From: Rosettibacter sp037481715
GTDB taxonomy: Bacteria > Bacteroidota > Ignavibacteria > Ignavibacteriales > Melioribacteraceae
DNA length: 64,000 bases
Assembly: GCA_037481715.1 (NCBI GenBank)
Contig: JBBFLD010000002.1
Location: 124,001-188,000 of the forward strand
Direction of reading: 5' to 3'
Shown here: positions 56,957-64,000 of the stretch, in pieces
Layout: each line of letters starts with the position of its first letter
Numbering within the stretch: the stretch's first letter is position 1
Notes under the pieces: model-generated
Seen by the model: only the letters and a program-made list of their open reading frames with translations
Told to the model about the DNA's origin: nothing
Database searches by the model: none
Translations under genes and position numbers: made by a program

Positions 56957-57424
56957 TTATTGTTCTGATTGTTCTTGACTCAATAATCCACTTAAGAAAG
57001 AAAAAATAAAAACTTTGAACATTTCATCTGAGTAATATGGCTTGAATGCCTCTAATAGTATTTTAGGAAACTCCAGATTATAAGAAACAAATATTCTCAT
57101 AATGCCGTAATAGACATCTGCTCGCTTACCGGCACGAGTTTGTTCAAGCAGCCGATAACCAACATTCTTAAACGCATCTTTTAAATCGCTTTTATATTTG
57201 TATCCAAGTCCCCTCAAACTTTCCATTAGCTCAGAAGAATTCATACCAGATACTTTCTGTAAAAGTGCTCTAAATCTTGCTTCATCTTTTTTTATTTCAG
57301 TAATATATTCAAGCTGATTCTGGAATTCTTTTAATTGACTGTTCAATTCTTTAAATCTTTTTTCAAAGTCTTCGTAATTAATTTCACCGTTTTGAATTTT
57401 TTGTTCTAATGTTTGTGTATCCAT
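56957..57424 (-). CDS. Separate small-subunit (Cas11-like) protein between cas8 and cas7
   Basis: A 155-residue helical protein. Residues 1-50 form a likely coiled coil (EKRFKELNSQLKEFQNQLEYITEIKK), and the rest reads SGMNSSELMESLRGLGYKY, KRADVYYGIMRIFVSYNLEFP and KILLEAFKPYYSDEMFKVFIFSFLSGLLS. The last portion closely resembles, as I recall them, the C-terminal ends of full-length Cst1/Cas8b proteins. Cas8 here is only 352 residues, so the two together add up to the normal length (about 507). AAAAGGAG sits 7-8 bases before its ATG inside the end of cas8, two bases beyond the cas8 stop and in another frame. It would line the belly of Cascade, as Cas11 does. Confidence 0.8.
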   Translation of the reverse strand: MDTQTLEQKIQNGEINYEDFEKRFKELNSQLKEFQNQLEYITEIKKDEARFRALLQKVSGMNSSELMESLRGLGYKYKSDLKDAFKNVGYRLLEQTRAGKRADVYYGIMRIFVSYNLEFPKILLEAFKPYYSDEMFKVFIFSFLSGLLSQEQSEQ

Positions 57425-57426
57425 AA

Positions 57427-58485
57427 TTAACTCCTTTTAATTTTTTCTTCAATTAATGAATACAGCTTTAAAATTTTATTAGCTGTTTCTACTAAGTTTC
57501 TCTGGTTATCCCATCTGTAGAGTATGCTTTTAATTAAATCATTATTTCTTTCATTATAATCCTTTGTTGATTCTCTTAAGAGTAAATATGCAATCTCTGT
57601 AAGGTATGCGTATTTTCTATCAAGCACATTATTAAGAATTTTGAATTCTCCTAATTCAGTTAGTAATGATGCAACTTCTCTATCAGAAATAATTTTTACT
57701 ACATCATAAGGCAACGAAAAGAAATCAATTCCTTTGCTGCTTCTTGTAACAATTTCAATATTCATCCCAGTCCATAAACCAAGTGTAGTTGCTATTTTTC
57801 TTGAATACTCAATTATCGACATTGCAAGTATCTCTCTTTTACTTTTCGATTCTTCATAATTGTCTGTTCCATAAACTTCTCTTACTAACTTGTTTAATTC
57901 ATACATTACTTTGAATGATGGAGCATTAATAAAGATTTGGGAATCTGGCATCTTTGTTAATGCAAGATGATGGTGAAGTAAAATGAAATTGCATAGATGA
58001 CAAATTTCTAGACTTTGTTTCATATTCCAGAATCCATTTGGAAATTCCCCGGTAGATGGTCCTAATAATCTATTATGGACTATATTGAAATCCTTGATCT
58101 TTTCAAAAAATTTTTCAGCTGCCTCATTTTCATTTTTTATTTCCTCAATATAACTTTCTGGTAAGTAATATGGATTGGTACAAGTATTACATCTTCCGCT
58201 TTGATCTAAATTTATAAAACGCTTAATGAAACTAATAAAGACTGTTTTTTGATTCCCTCTTGTATCGATATAGTTAGGATAATATTCATTTTTACCTTTC
58301 AAATTGATAATCTTATTTTTATCAAAGTAATTATTTTCGATATCTAAATCATTAAAAACACTCTTATTAACTTCTATCAATCCACTTGTAAATGTAAAAC
58401 TATCAGGTGGAATTGTTGAAATAAATCCTACAACTCCGGCATTATAAAGCCAATTAGATGGATAAAGAATAAGTTTATCGTTCAT
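57427..58485 (-). CDS. cas8b: Short Cas8b (Cst1) large subunit of Cascade
   Basis: A 352-residue protein starting MNDKLILYPSNWLYNAGVVGFISTIPPDSFTF, a Cst1-type beginning. It carries a zinc-finger-like four-cysteine set: Cys99 and Cys102 (GRCNTCTNPYY), then Cys162 and Cys165 (EICHLCNFILLHHH). A mostly helical C-terminus follows (YAYLTEIAYLLLRESTKDYN). The large subunit recognises the PAM and opens DNA. Usual Cst1 proteins are about 500 residues, so the C-terminal small-subunit part is missing here and is encoded by the next gene. Its ATG overlaps the cas6 stop (ATGA) behind a perfect GGAGGTGAT ribosome-binding site. Confidence 0.9.
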   Translation of the reverse strand: MNDKLILYPSNWLYNAGVVGFISTIPPDSFTFTSGLIEVNKSVFNDLDIENNYFDKNKIINLKGKNEYYPNYIDTRGNQKTVFISFIKRFINLDQSGRCNTCTNPYYLPESYIEEIKNENEAAEKFFEKIKDFNIVHNRLLGPSTGEFPNGFWNMKQSLEICHLCNFILLHHHLALTKMPDSQIFINAPSFKVMYELNKLVREVYGTDNYEESKSKREILAMSIIEYSRKIATTLGLWTGMNIEIVTRSSKGIDFFSLPYDVVKIISDREVASLLTELGEFKILNNVLDRKYAYLTEIAYLLLRESTKDYNERNNDLIKSILYRWDNQRNLVETANKILKLYSLIEEKIKRS

Positions 58486-59204
58486 TGCTTTATCACCTCC
58501 AATAATCCAAAACCTTGTGAACGATGGACGCCAAGTCCAGCGTCGTATATCATCTGCAGTATTTCAGGAATTGACTTTATTCTGAAAGTTCCTATTACTG
58601 CAGGTGTCTTTTGATAATGATAAACAACTTCTCTTCCCCATTTTTCTGGTATAAATTCAAATGGGAAATCATAATCGATATTCAAAAATTCCTTTGCGCA
58701 TTCTCTAACTGAAAATTGCAGACCTTCAAGAAATCCTTCTTCGCCCGGCAATAAAAATTTGTTTGAATCACCAAGATTATTAACAAGTAATGGTGATAAT
58801 GTTTTTACTTCAATTTCATCATTTCTTATTTTCCTTATGGGATGCATATAAACTCTTTTTGGCTTGAAGTAAATTTCATAGCCCTCTCTTTTCCATATGT
58901 GTTTTTCTTTTTGCTCTTTGAGCTTCATAAAACCATTGTAGACATAAGCAGCAAGTTCGAAAGATGAAGTAGAAAAATTTAATACGGCAATATTTCCCAC
59001 ATTAAAATTTTCATTATTGCTTTTTTGTAATTGAGGGAAATAAACACCAAATGTGAAGGGCTTTAATTTGTGCTGGTTGTAATATAAACCGAAAAGAGAT
59101 GGATTTTGTTTTTCAATAAGCTTTTTAATTAGTGAAATAAATCCTATCCGGTAATTCTTTGGAATTTCTGCAGGACTTATTTCAAAATCAAATGTAAGTC
59201 TCAC
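58482..59204 (-). CDS. cas6: CRISPR RNA endonuclease Cas6
   Basis: A 240-residue Cas6 that cuts the repeat RNA to release crRNAs with an ATTGAAAC-type handle. The start is GTG at 59204, preceded by GAGGATAAT; an overlapping ATG four bases earlier is out of frame (ATG-TGA). The sequence runs RLTFDFEISPAEIPKNYRIGFISLIKKLI, KPFTFGVYFPQL, RNDEIEVKTLSPLLV, and ends with the Gly-rich loop DAGLGVHRSQGFGLLEVI, which is the family signature. It is the first gene of the cas operon; all downstream genes follow with overlaps or short gaps down to cas4. Confidence 0.96.
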   Translation of the reverse strand: MRLTFDFEISPAEIPKNYRIGFISLIKKLIEKQNPSLFGLYYNQHKLKPFTFGVYFPQLQKSNNENFNVGNIAVLNFSTSSFELAAYVYNGFMKLKEQKEKHIWKREGYEIYFKPKRVYMHPIRKIRNDEIEVKTLSPLLVNNLGDSNKFLLPGEEGFLEGLQFSVRECAKEFLNIDYDFPFEFIPEKWGREVVYHYQKTPAVIGTFRIKSIPEILQMIYDAGLGVHRSQGFGLLEVIKQ

Positions 59205-59720
59205 ATTATCCTCGAATTATTTATTACAAATTATTTACCCTAATCTATTAATATTCAATCCCTTCGGGGGTTTTTAAATTACAACCAGTTAACCTTTCAA
59301 TTAGCAAACTGCAACTATTATGTATTTGCACGAAACTATGTTTCATGTTACAGTCACCAGCCGATTATTCCATTATTCCAACTTTCCATCATTCCAAGCG
59401 TTTCTATTCTCATCATCTATCATTGAACCCCTGCAGGGTTCTTAAAATAATTTTATGCTTTATTTTACTTCTATTCATATTTAACCCCTTTAGGGGTTTT
59501 AAACTATAAGCTATAAATCGCTACACTTAGCTTGCAATCTTGTAATCTTGTAATACTGTAATTTTGTAATATTGTAATTTTGTAATCTTGTAATTTATTT
59601 AATCTTGTAATTTTGTAATCTTCGGACCACCCTCTGAATGTATTAAATTTCTAACTCAATTTAGCATTTAAAAAATATTTTATAAACAAAAATTTTTAAT
59701 CGGCTTTATGCCCTCTTCCA
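59205..59720. repeat. Repeat-rich intergenic region upstream of cas operon
   Basis: This 516-base gap has no convincing gene. Three short palindromes share the pattern of C-run, few bases, G-run, then TTTTAAA: 59257-59272 (CCCTTCGGGGG), 59425-59441 (GAACCC-CTGCA-GGGTTC) and 59483-59498 (AACCCC-TTTA-GGGGTT). At 59531-59619 about ten tandem octamers of the form NTTGTAAT occur, once interrupted by TTATTTAAT. The cas promoter must lie close to 59205-59260, but no clear boxes were identified. Confidence 0.7.
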
Positions 59721-60620
59721 TTAAATTAATTCTGCAGAATAATTTTTAATCTTTCTTTTAACTTCTTCAATTCTTTTATCAGAATTTGAATTTGCATAAC
59801 AATAAATGCAACCAAACGGACATGTATCATAAATTCCAATATCTTTGCTTTCATAGCAGCCGCATCCTAATCGAGATGGAGAAATTTTATAATTACTTTT
59901 TTCATCATCACGACAAATTGAATCAATAATTTCAATATCAACACAGTGAGCTTTTTTTAATTCTGGAATTCTTTTGAGCAAATGGTCTTCTGTACAGGCG
60001 TATAAATCTATTTTTTTCTCTTTCGCAATTTCTAATAGTACTTTTACTAATTTAATTTGTTCTTCAACTGATGGCTCATAAAATTTTATATCAAAATCTC
60101 TCTCTGCTTTCTGCAAATTTTTTTTAGTTTTCTTATATAAATCGATAAAGCTTATGTAACATCTTTTTGTGATACCGAAAAGTTTATCTGCTATGTATCT
60201 AAATTTATTTATAATGAATTCATAAGGAGTTATACTCGAAATAATTATTGGATCAAAACGCCATTGAATATAATTATCACCATATCTTTTCGCTAAATAT
60301 TCTGCATAAGAAATTGCATGATTTATATCCGGACTTCTTTTCTCCAAAATTTTTGAATAGCCATTTATTGTCAAATGCATGTAATGGTGTTTATTATATT
60401 TTTCATCAATAAAATCGAGATGCTTAAAAAGGGGTTTTGGATTGCGAGTCCAAAATACAAATGCTTTTACTGCTTCTGGACTTAAATCGATATAAACTGG
60501 TTTTTGTGAAAAAGGATTTGGATAATACAAATATCCAAGCTTCATTCTTTCAATCAGCCAGACTGAATAGAATGCTGGTATATCAGTTCTTCTGCTTGCA
60601 GAGATTATTATTTTTTTCAT
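59721..60620 (-). CDS. DUF1848 protein with C-terminal cysteine motif
   Basis: A 299-residue protein of the DUF1848 family, begun by KKIIISASRRTDIPAFYSVWLIERMKLGYLYYPNPFSQKPVYIDLSPEAVKAFVFWTRNPKP, the family's strong signature. Toward the end lies SRLGCGCYESKDIGIYDTCPFGCIYCYAN: a CxxxCxxC-like arrangement (CPFGCIYCYA) as in radical-SAM iron-sulfur sites, but at the C-terminus, with an additional CGC before it. The function is not known to me. It stands alone between the cas operon and a T9SS protein, so a link with CRISPR is not supported by operon structure. Confidence 0.9.
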   Translation of the reverse strand: MKKIIISASRRTDIPAFYSVWLIERMKLGYLYYPNPFSQKPVYIDLSPEAVKAFVFWTRNPKPLFKHLDFIDEKYNKHHYMHLTINGYSKILEKRSPDINHAISYAEYLAKRYGDNYIQWRFDPIIISSITPYEFIINKFRYIADKLFGITKRCYISFIDLYKKTKKNLQKAERDFDIKFYEPSVEEQIKLVKVLLEIAKEKKIDLYACTEDHLLKRIPELKKAHCVDIEIIDSICRDDEKSNYKISPSRLGCGCYESKDIGIYDTCPFGCIYCYANSNSDKRIEEVKRKIKNYSAELI

Positions 60621-60740
60621 TCAAATGGCTTTAACTAAAATTGAATTTACTTTAACAAAATAAGGGAAACATTTTTTATGGGACAATTAATTACTATAAT
60701 AGGTATGATACATATAAAAAATTGTATGAATAATTCTTGA

Positions 60741-62051
60741 TTACTTTTGTAATACTAATTTTTTTATTTCAGAATAATTATTTGTTTGAAGTCTGCAAAA
60801 ATATATTCCACTCGGCAAATTATAAGCATACCACACTTTTTTATAATTACCGGGATTTAACTCTTTATCTATCAAAGTTGTAATTTCTCTACCTAATATA
60901 TCATAAATCTTTAATTTAACATGAGTCTGTTCTGGAATTGAAAACTCAATTATAGTTTCTGGATTGAATGGATTTGGATAATTTTGTTTTAGTTCATAAA
61001 ATTTTGGAAGTGATAAATAATTTTCTTCAACAGAAATTATAACTCCATTTTCTCTATAAATTGCTAAGCCGCCTCCGTAAGTTCCAATCCATTTATTATC
61101 ATTATAATCAATTGCAATTGACAAAATAACATTATTTGGAAGCTGTGAATTTGATGAATTATAAACTTTCCAGTTAGTTCCATCATATTTAACTAAACCT
61201 CCACCCCATGTACCAAACCATAAATTTCCAAATTTATCTTCTGCAGCACAAGTTACATAATTAACAGGCAAACCTGAGCTAACATAGTAAATTGTCCAAG
61301 AATTATTTGCATATTTAACAAGTCCTGCTTTATTATCAACAATTAATGCATAGCCTGTTCCTATCCATAAATTATTTTTGCTGTCAACAAAAATAAAATA
61401 GATAAAATCAGAAGGGAGATTTGTATTTGCACTGTTATATAGAATCCAATTAGAATCATCATAAACTGCAAGTCCTTTGTTAGTACCAATCCATTTTTTA
61501 TTATGTTTATCAATTAACAATGCAGAAACAAAATCTGAGGGCAATCCAGAGTTTGATTTATTATAAATGACTGGAAGAGCGTTATCATATTTAATTAATC
61601 CTGCACCAATTTGAAAAAGTGGATTTCCAGTACCAATCCATTTATTACCGATTGAATCAATTGCTATACACAAAAAATCAATTGGGATATTAAAATTATT
61701 GTGATCGATTTTAGATTCACTTAATTTTATCAATCCATTGCCTGAGGTAATCCATAAGTTATTCAAATTATCTGCAGTTATAGAATAAATTGTATTTGAT
61801 GGGAAATTATTTCTTGGAATATTATAAACTGTCCAGCTTAAACTTGAAATTCCTTTTGACAAATCAAGTTTAACAAGACCCGAATCCATAGTCCCAATCC
61901 AGAAGTTTTTCCTGGAGTCAATTTTAATTGAAGAAATATTATTTGATGGGAAAGAGTTTTTATTTTTACTAAAAATCAACCATTCTTGATTTTGTGCTTT
62001 GCTGATTTGCAAGAGGGATAAAAGTAATGCAAAAACTAATTTTATTTTCAT
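60741..62051 (-). CDS. T9SS-exported beta-propeller protein (two-component-regulator propeller repeats)
   Basis: A 436-residue secreted protein with a signal peptide (about 1-19, ending SKAQ). From about 25 to 340 there are seven or so repeats of the pattern NNISSIKIDSRKNFWIGTMDSGLVKL, including NNLWITSGNGLIKL, KKWIGTNKGLAVYD and GNLWFGTWGGGLVKYDG, which are Reg_prop beta-propeller blades known from the sensor part of hybrid kinases. No kinase follows. The C-terminus (about 350-436) is a type IX sorting domain: YPNPFNPETIIEFSIPEQ, IYDILGREITTLI, SGIYFCRLQ and a V-L-Q-K end. It is likely a surface-displayed binding or structural protein. AGGAGGGAGT precedes the ATG. Confidence 0.88.
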   Translation of the reverse strand: MKIKLVFALLLSLLQISKAQNQEWLIFSKNKNSFPSNNISSIKIDSRKNFWIGTMDSGLVKLDLSKGISSLSWTVYNIPRNNFPSNTIYSITADNLNNLWITSGNGLIKLSESKIDHNNFNIPIDFLCIAIDSIGNKWIGTGNPLFQIGAGLIKYDNALPVIYNKSNSGLPSDFVSALLIDKHNKKWIGTNKGLAVYDDSNWILYNSANTNLPSDFIYFIFVDSKNNLWIGTGYALIVDNKAGLVKYANNSWTIYYVSSGLPVNYVTCAAEDKFGNLWFGTWGGGLVKYDGTNWKVYNSSNSQLPNNVILSIAIDYNDNKWIGTYGGGLAIYRENGVIISVEENYLSLPKFYELKQNYPNPFNPETIIEFSIPEQTHVKLKIYDILGREITTLIDKELNPGNYKKVWYAYNLPSGIYFCRLQTNNYSEIKKLVLQK

Positions 62052-62127
62052 ACTCCCTCCTGATAATTAATTCCATTACCTTAATTAATATAAAAATTTC
62101 TTCCCAAAAATCATTTTACAGAATTTT

Positions 62128-63999
62128 CTACTTCATTAATACCATTTTAATAATCTTACTGTATTTCTCTGAATGCATTTTTAATAAATATATTCCGCTT
62201 GCAAGTTTACTGCCGTTTATTTCTATTTTATAATTCCCTGCTTCGTGATATTTATTCTCCATCACTGTACTTACTTTTTGTCCTATTACATTATATAACT
62301 CCATCGTTACTGTTTGGTCTTCGGGCAATGAATAGTTTATTATAGTGCTGATATTAAATGGATTGGGATAATTTTGTGATAAATAAAATTCTTTAGGTAA
62401 AAATTCTTGTTTTATCTTTTCTATCTCTTCTTCAGTTGTAAGCACTACTTTATAAATCTTCTTCTTTATTGATTTTGGAATTTCATATCCCTTAGCCAAA
62501 TCATATATCATTTTTGCTTCTTCATCTATTAAATAGATTTCCATTGCTGTATTATTTTCCTCAGCTTTTAATCTCAGGCTTTCATTGTTGCTGTTTGCTA
62601 CTTCAATTTTGTATTCATTTTTCTCTTTTATCTTATTTCTATAATCTGCTTTCTGATATCTTTTTCGTGGAGATATGCTTTCATTTACAATGTTGATATC
62701 CTCTTCATTTACTCCAGGTGAATATACATCAAATTCGTCAAGTGTATCTGCTGCATTTTTATTTATGCAAATTCTAACACTCGATATTTTATTATTATCC
62801 TTGTAGAGTGAAATTCTGGCTATTAATGAATCGTTCGATTGTTTGTAAAGAGATTTCTTTTTCAAACTGCTTACATATGGTATTTTTAATTGTGTTAGAT
62901 TTGTAGCATTAAAGAAATAATAACCTTTATAAGGTTTAAAGTTTGTTGCTTCTGAATATGAACCTTCAAAATCCCAGATTGGTTGTGTTATTCCATTAAT
63001 TGTTTTTACATCTTCCCACGATATACTTTTATCAAATGGATTTGAAATTAAATTCCAGCTTTTGTGAAGTGATATTGCATATGTCCCATCATCGTTGAGA
63101 GTTACTGCATTAACATTTCGATTTACAGCAATATCATTCTTACTAATTATCCAGAATGCTTTACCTGGACTAAAATTAAATGTCGATGAATTATCAAATT
63201 CAATTTTATAATTATAATCTTCTCCATTATCCCAGAATACATTCCAATCTATTCCTCTAACTTTATTTGAAGTTGAGAATAATTCTATAATGGAAAAATT
63301 TACATCACCGGGTAATCCAATTAGTTTTTCAGAACTATGTTTATTGTTACTATCAAATTTATAAACATAGCTTAAATACATATTCCCTATTATAGAAAAA
63401 GTTTGATCACTAATATCAAAAATATTTTGATCATTATAATCACTCACTTTTATCAAGCAACTATTTGAGATTACTTTAGGGATTTGCCATAGATAAGAAC
63501 CAGATTTGGCTGAAATATTACTTGCAATATTATTCCAGGTTATGCCGTTATCAGTTGAAAAATCAATATTGATACTTTGGATGTCTGTACTTATCCATTT
63601 AATTTCTAATGTGTCACCTAAGCTATATTGTTCTGAAAAATTAGGAGATATTAAATAAATACTCTTGTTAATATTTTTGCGCCAAAAACAAATTTTATAT
63701 TCGCCACATGATATAATTTCATTTCCTAAAGGACTAAACATGAAAACTTTTGCATTATGATTTCCTGTTGATATATCCCAAACTTTAACTTTGCATATAG
63801 AATTACTTTCTCCTGTTATAATTTTACTTCCATCTGGAGTAAATAAAATAGAAGATATTTCTGCTTGGTGATTTCCTTCCCAAAGTAATGAACCATTAAT
63901 AATATTCCATATTTTTAAGTTACCATGGTAACCTCCTACAGCTAAAATATTTCCATCTGGACTAAAGGATAATTGAGACACCAAATTATTATGAGTATA
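62128..63999 (-). CDS. T9SS-exported WD40-type protein, N-terminus beyond window
   Basis: The frame stays open to the right edge (YTHNNLVSQLSFSPDG...), so the start lies outside; 623 residues are visible. The first 110 have WD40-like repeats (SFSPDGNILAVGGYHGNLKIWNI, LFTPDGSKIITGESNSICKVKVWDIS, MFSPLGNEIISCGEYKICFW). Next is a Ig-like/FN3-type region (SPNFSEQYSLGDTLEIKWIST...), then a beta-rich segment with W- and N-rich motifs (KSWNLISNPFDKSISWEDV). The last 85 residues form a type IX sorting domain (YPNPFNISTIINYSLPEDQ, LYNVIGQKVSTVM, SGIYLLKMHSE, V-L-M-K end). It is exported to the surface; its role is unknown. It lies upstream on the same strand as the propeller gene, 76 bases apart. Confidence 0.85.
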   Translation of the reverse strand, partial: YTHNNLVSQLSFSPDGNILAVGGYHGNLKIWNIINGSLLWEGNHQAEISSILFTPDGSKIITGESNSICKVKVWDISTGNHNAKVFMFSPLGNEIISCGEYKICFWRKNINKSIYLISPNFSEQYSLGDTLEIKWISTDIQSINIDFSTDNGITWNNIASNISAKSGSYLWQIPKVISNSCLIKVSDYNDQNIFDISDQTFSIIGNMYLSYVYKFDSNNKHSSEKLIGLPGDVNFSIIELFSTSNKVRGIDWNVFWDNGEDYNYKIEFDNSSTFNFSPGKAFWIISKNDIAVNRNVNAVTLNDDGTYAISLHKSWNLISNPFDKSISWEDVKTINGITQPIWDFEGSYSEATNFKPYKGYYFFNATNLTQLKIPYVSSLKKKSLYKQSNDSLIARISLYKDNNKISSVRICINKNAADTLDEFDVYSPGVNEEDINIVNESISPRKRYQKADYRNKIKEKNEYKIEVANSNNESLRLKAEENNTAMEIYLIDEEAKMIYDLAKGYEIPKSIKKKIYKVVLTTEEEIEKIKQEFLPKEFYLSQNYPNPFNISTIINYSLPEDQTVTMELYNVIGQKVSTVMENKYHEAGNYKIEINGSKLASGIYLLKMHSEKYSKIIKMVLMK

Positions 64000-64000
64000 A

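Noticed and set aside
57420..57430. Cas8/Cas11 split as a plain sequencing frameshift
   Set aside because: A clear ribosome-binding site and ATG start the second frame, and its N-terminal coiled coil looks like a genuine start; not excluded without reads.
59257..59498. C/G palindromes as terminators
   Set aside because: No gene ends next to them on either strand at a suitable distance except far from DUF1848; they look like dispersed short repeats.

Overview
The window looks like a chromosomal segment of an AT-rich, anaerobic, polymer-degrading member of the Bacteroidota/Chlorobi group, most likely an Ignavibacteria/Melioribacter-type bacterium. Three proteins end in a type IX secretion (Por) sorting domain with the motif YPNPFN plus a beta-strand tail ending in V-L-M-K or V-L-Q-K. 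There is a TonB-dependent receptor with a carboxypeptidase-like N-terminal domain. Many genes carry clear Shine-Dalgarno sequences (AAGGAGG type), which are scarce in classical Bacteroidetes. No rRNA or tRNA gene was recognised, so the taxon is an inference.

Region 1 (1-30,400) is a glycan-utilisation locus. A cluster of signal-peptide-bearing and cytoplasmic enzymes (GH20 hexosaminidase, two GH29 fucosidases, GH3, GH125 alpha-mannosidase, GH130 mannoside phosphorylase, GH94 disaccharide phosphorylase) sits with a TonB-dependent receptor, a T9SS-exported beta-helix protein, sugar transporters (SSS family, FucP-like, NagP-like), L-fucose isomerase, a ROK kinase and a NagB/PIG-L fusion. Together these activities fit stepwise dismantling of a fucosylated N-glycan (GlcNAc, Man, Fuc), with the core disaccharides cleaved by phosphorolysis in the cytoplasm. 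This reading is an inference from family composition.

Region 2 (30,600-44,300) holds a macro-domain protein and then a plus-strand tricarboxylate cluster: an isocitrate-dehydrogenase-family enzyme, CstA transporter, degenerate HD protein, fused aconitase, MmgE/PrpD protein, a CitD-CitE fusion and CitF. This suggests citrate (or a related acid) is interconverted and cleaved by a citrate-lyase-type enzyme. A minus-strand outer-membrane protein and an MFS transporter follow.

Region 3 (45,200-59,204) is a complete type I-B CRISPR-Cas system on the minus strand: cas6, a short cas8b, a separate small-subunit (cas11-like) gene, cas7 with a large insertion, cas5, cas3, cas4, cas1, cas2, then a leader and about 68 repeats. 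The array has its old, decayed end at the left. That end is interrupted by three copies of a double-hairpin element. Two spacers resemble the array's own repeat, one of them almost perfectly in inverted orientation. Some spacers are duplicated, and a 99-N assembly gap lies next to the leader end.

Region 4 (59,205-64,000) has a repeat-rich intergenic stretch, a DUF1848 protein, and two T9SS-exported propeller/WD40-type proteins, the last running off the window.
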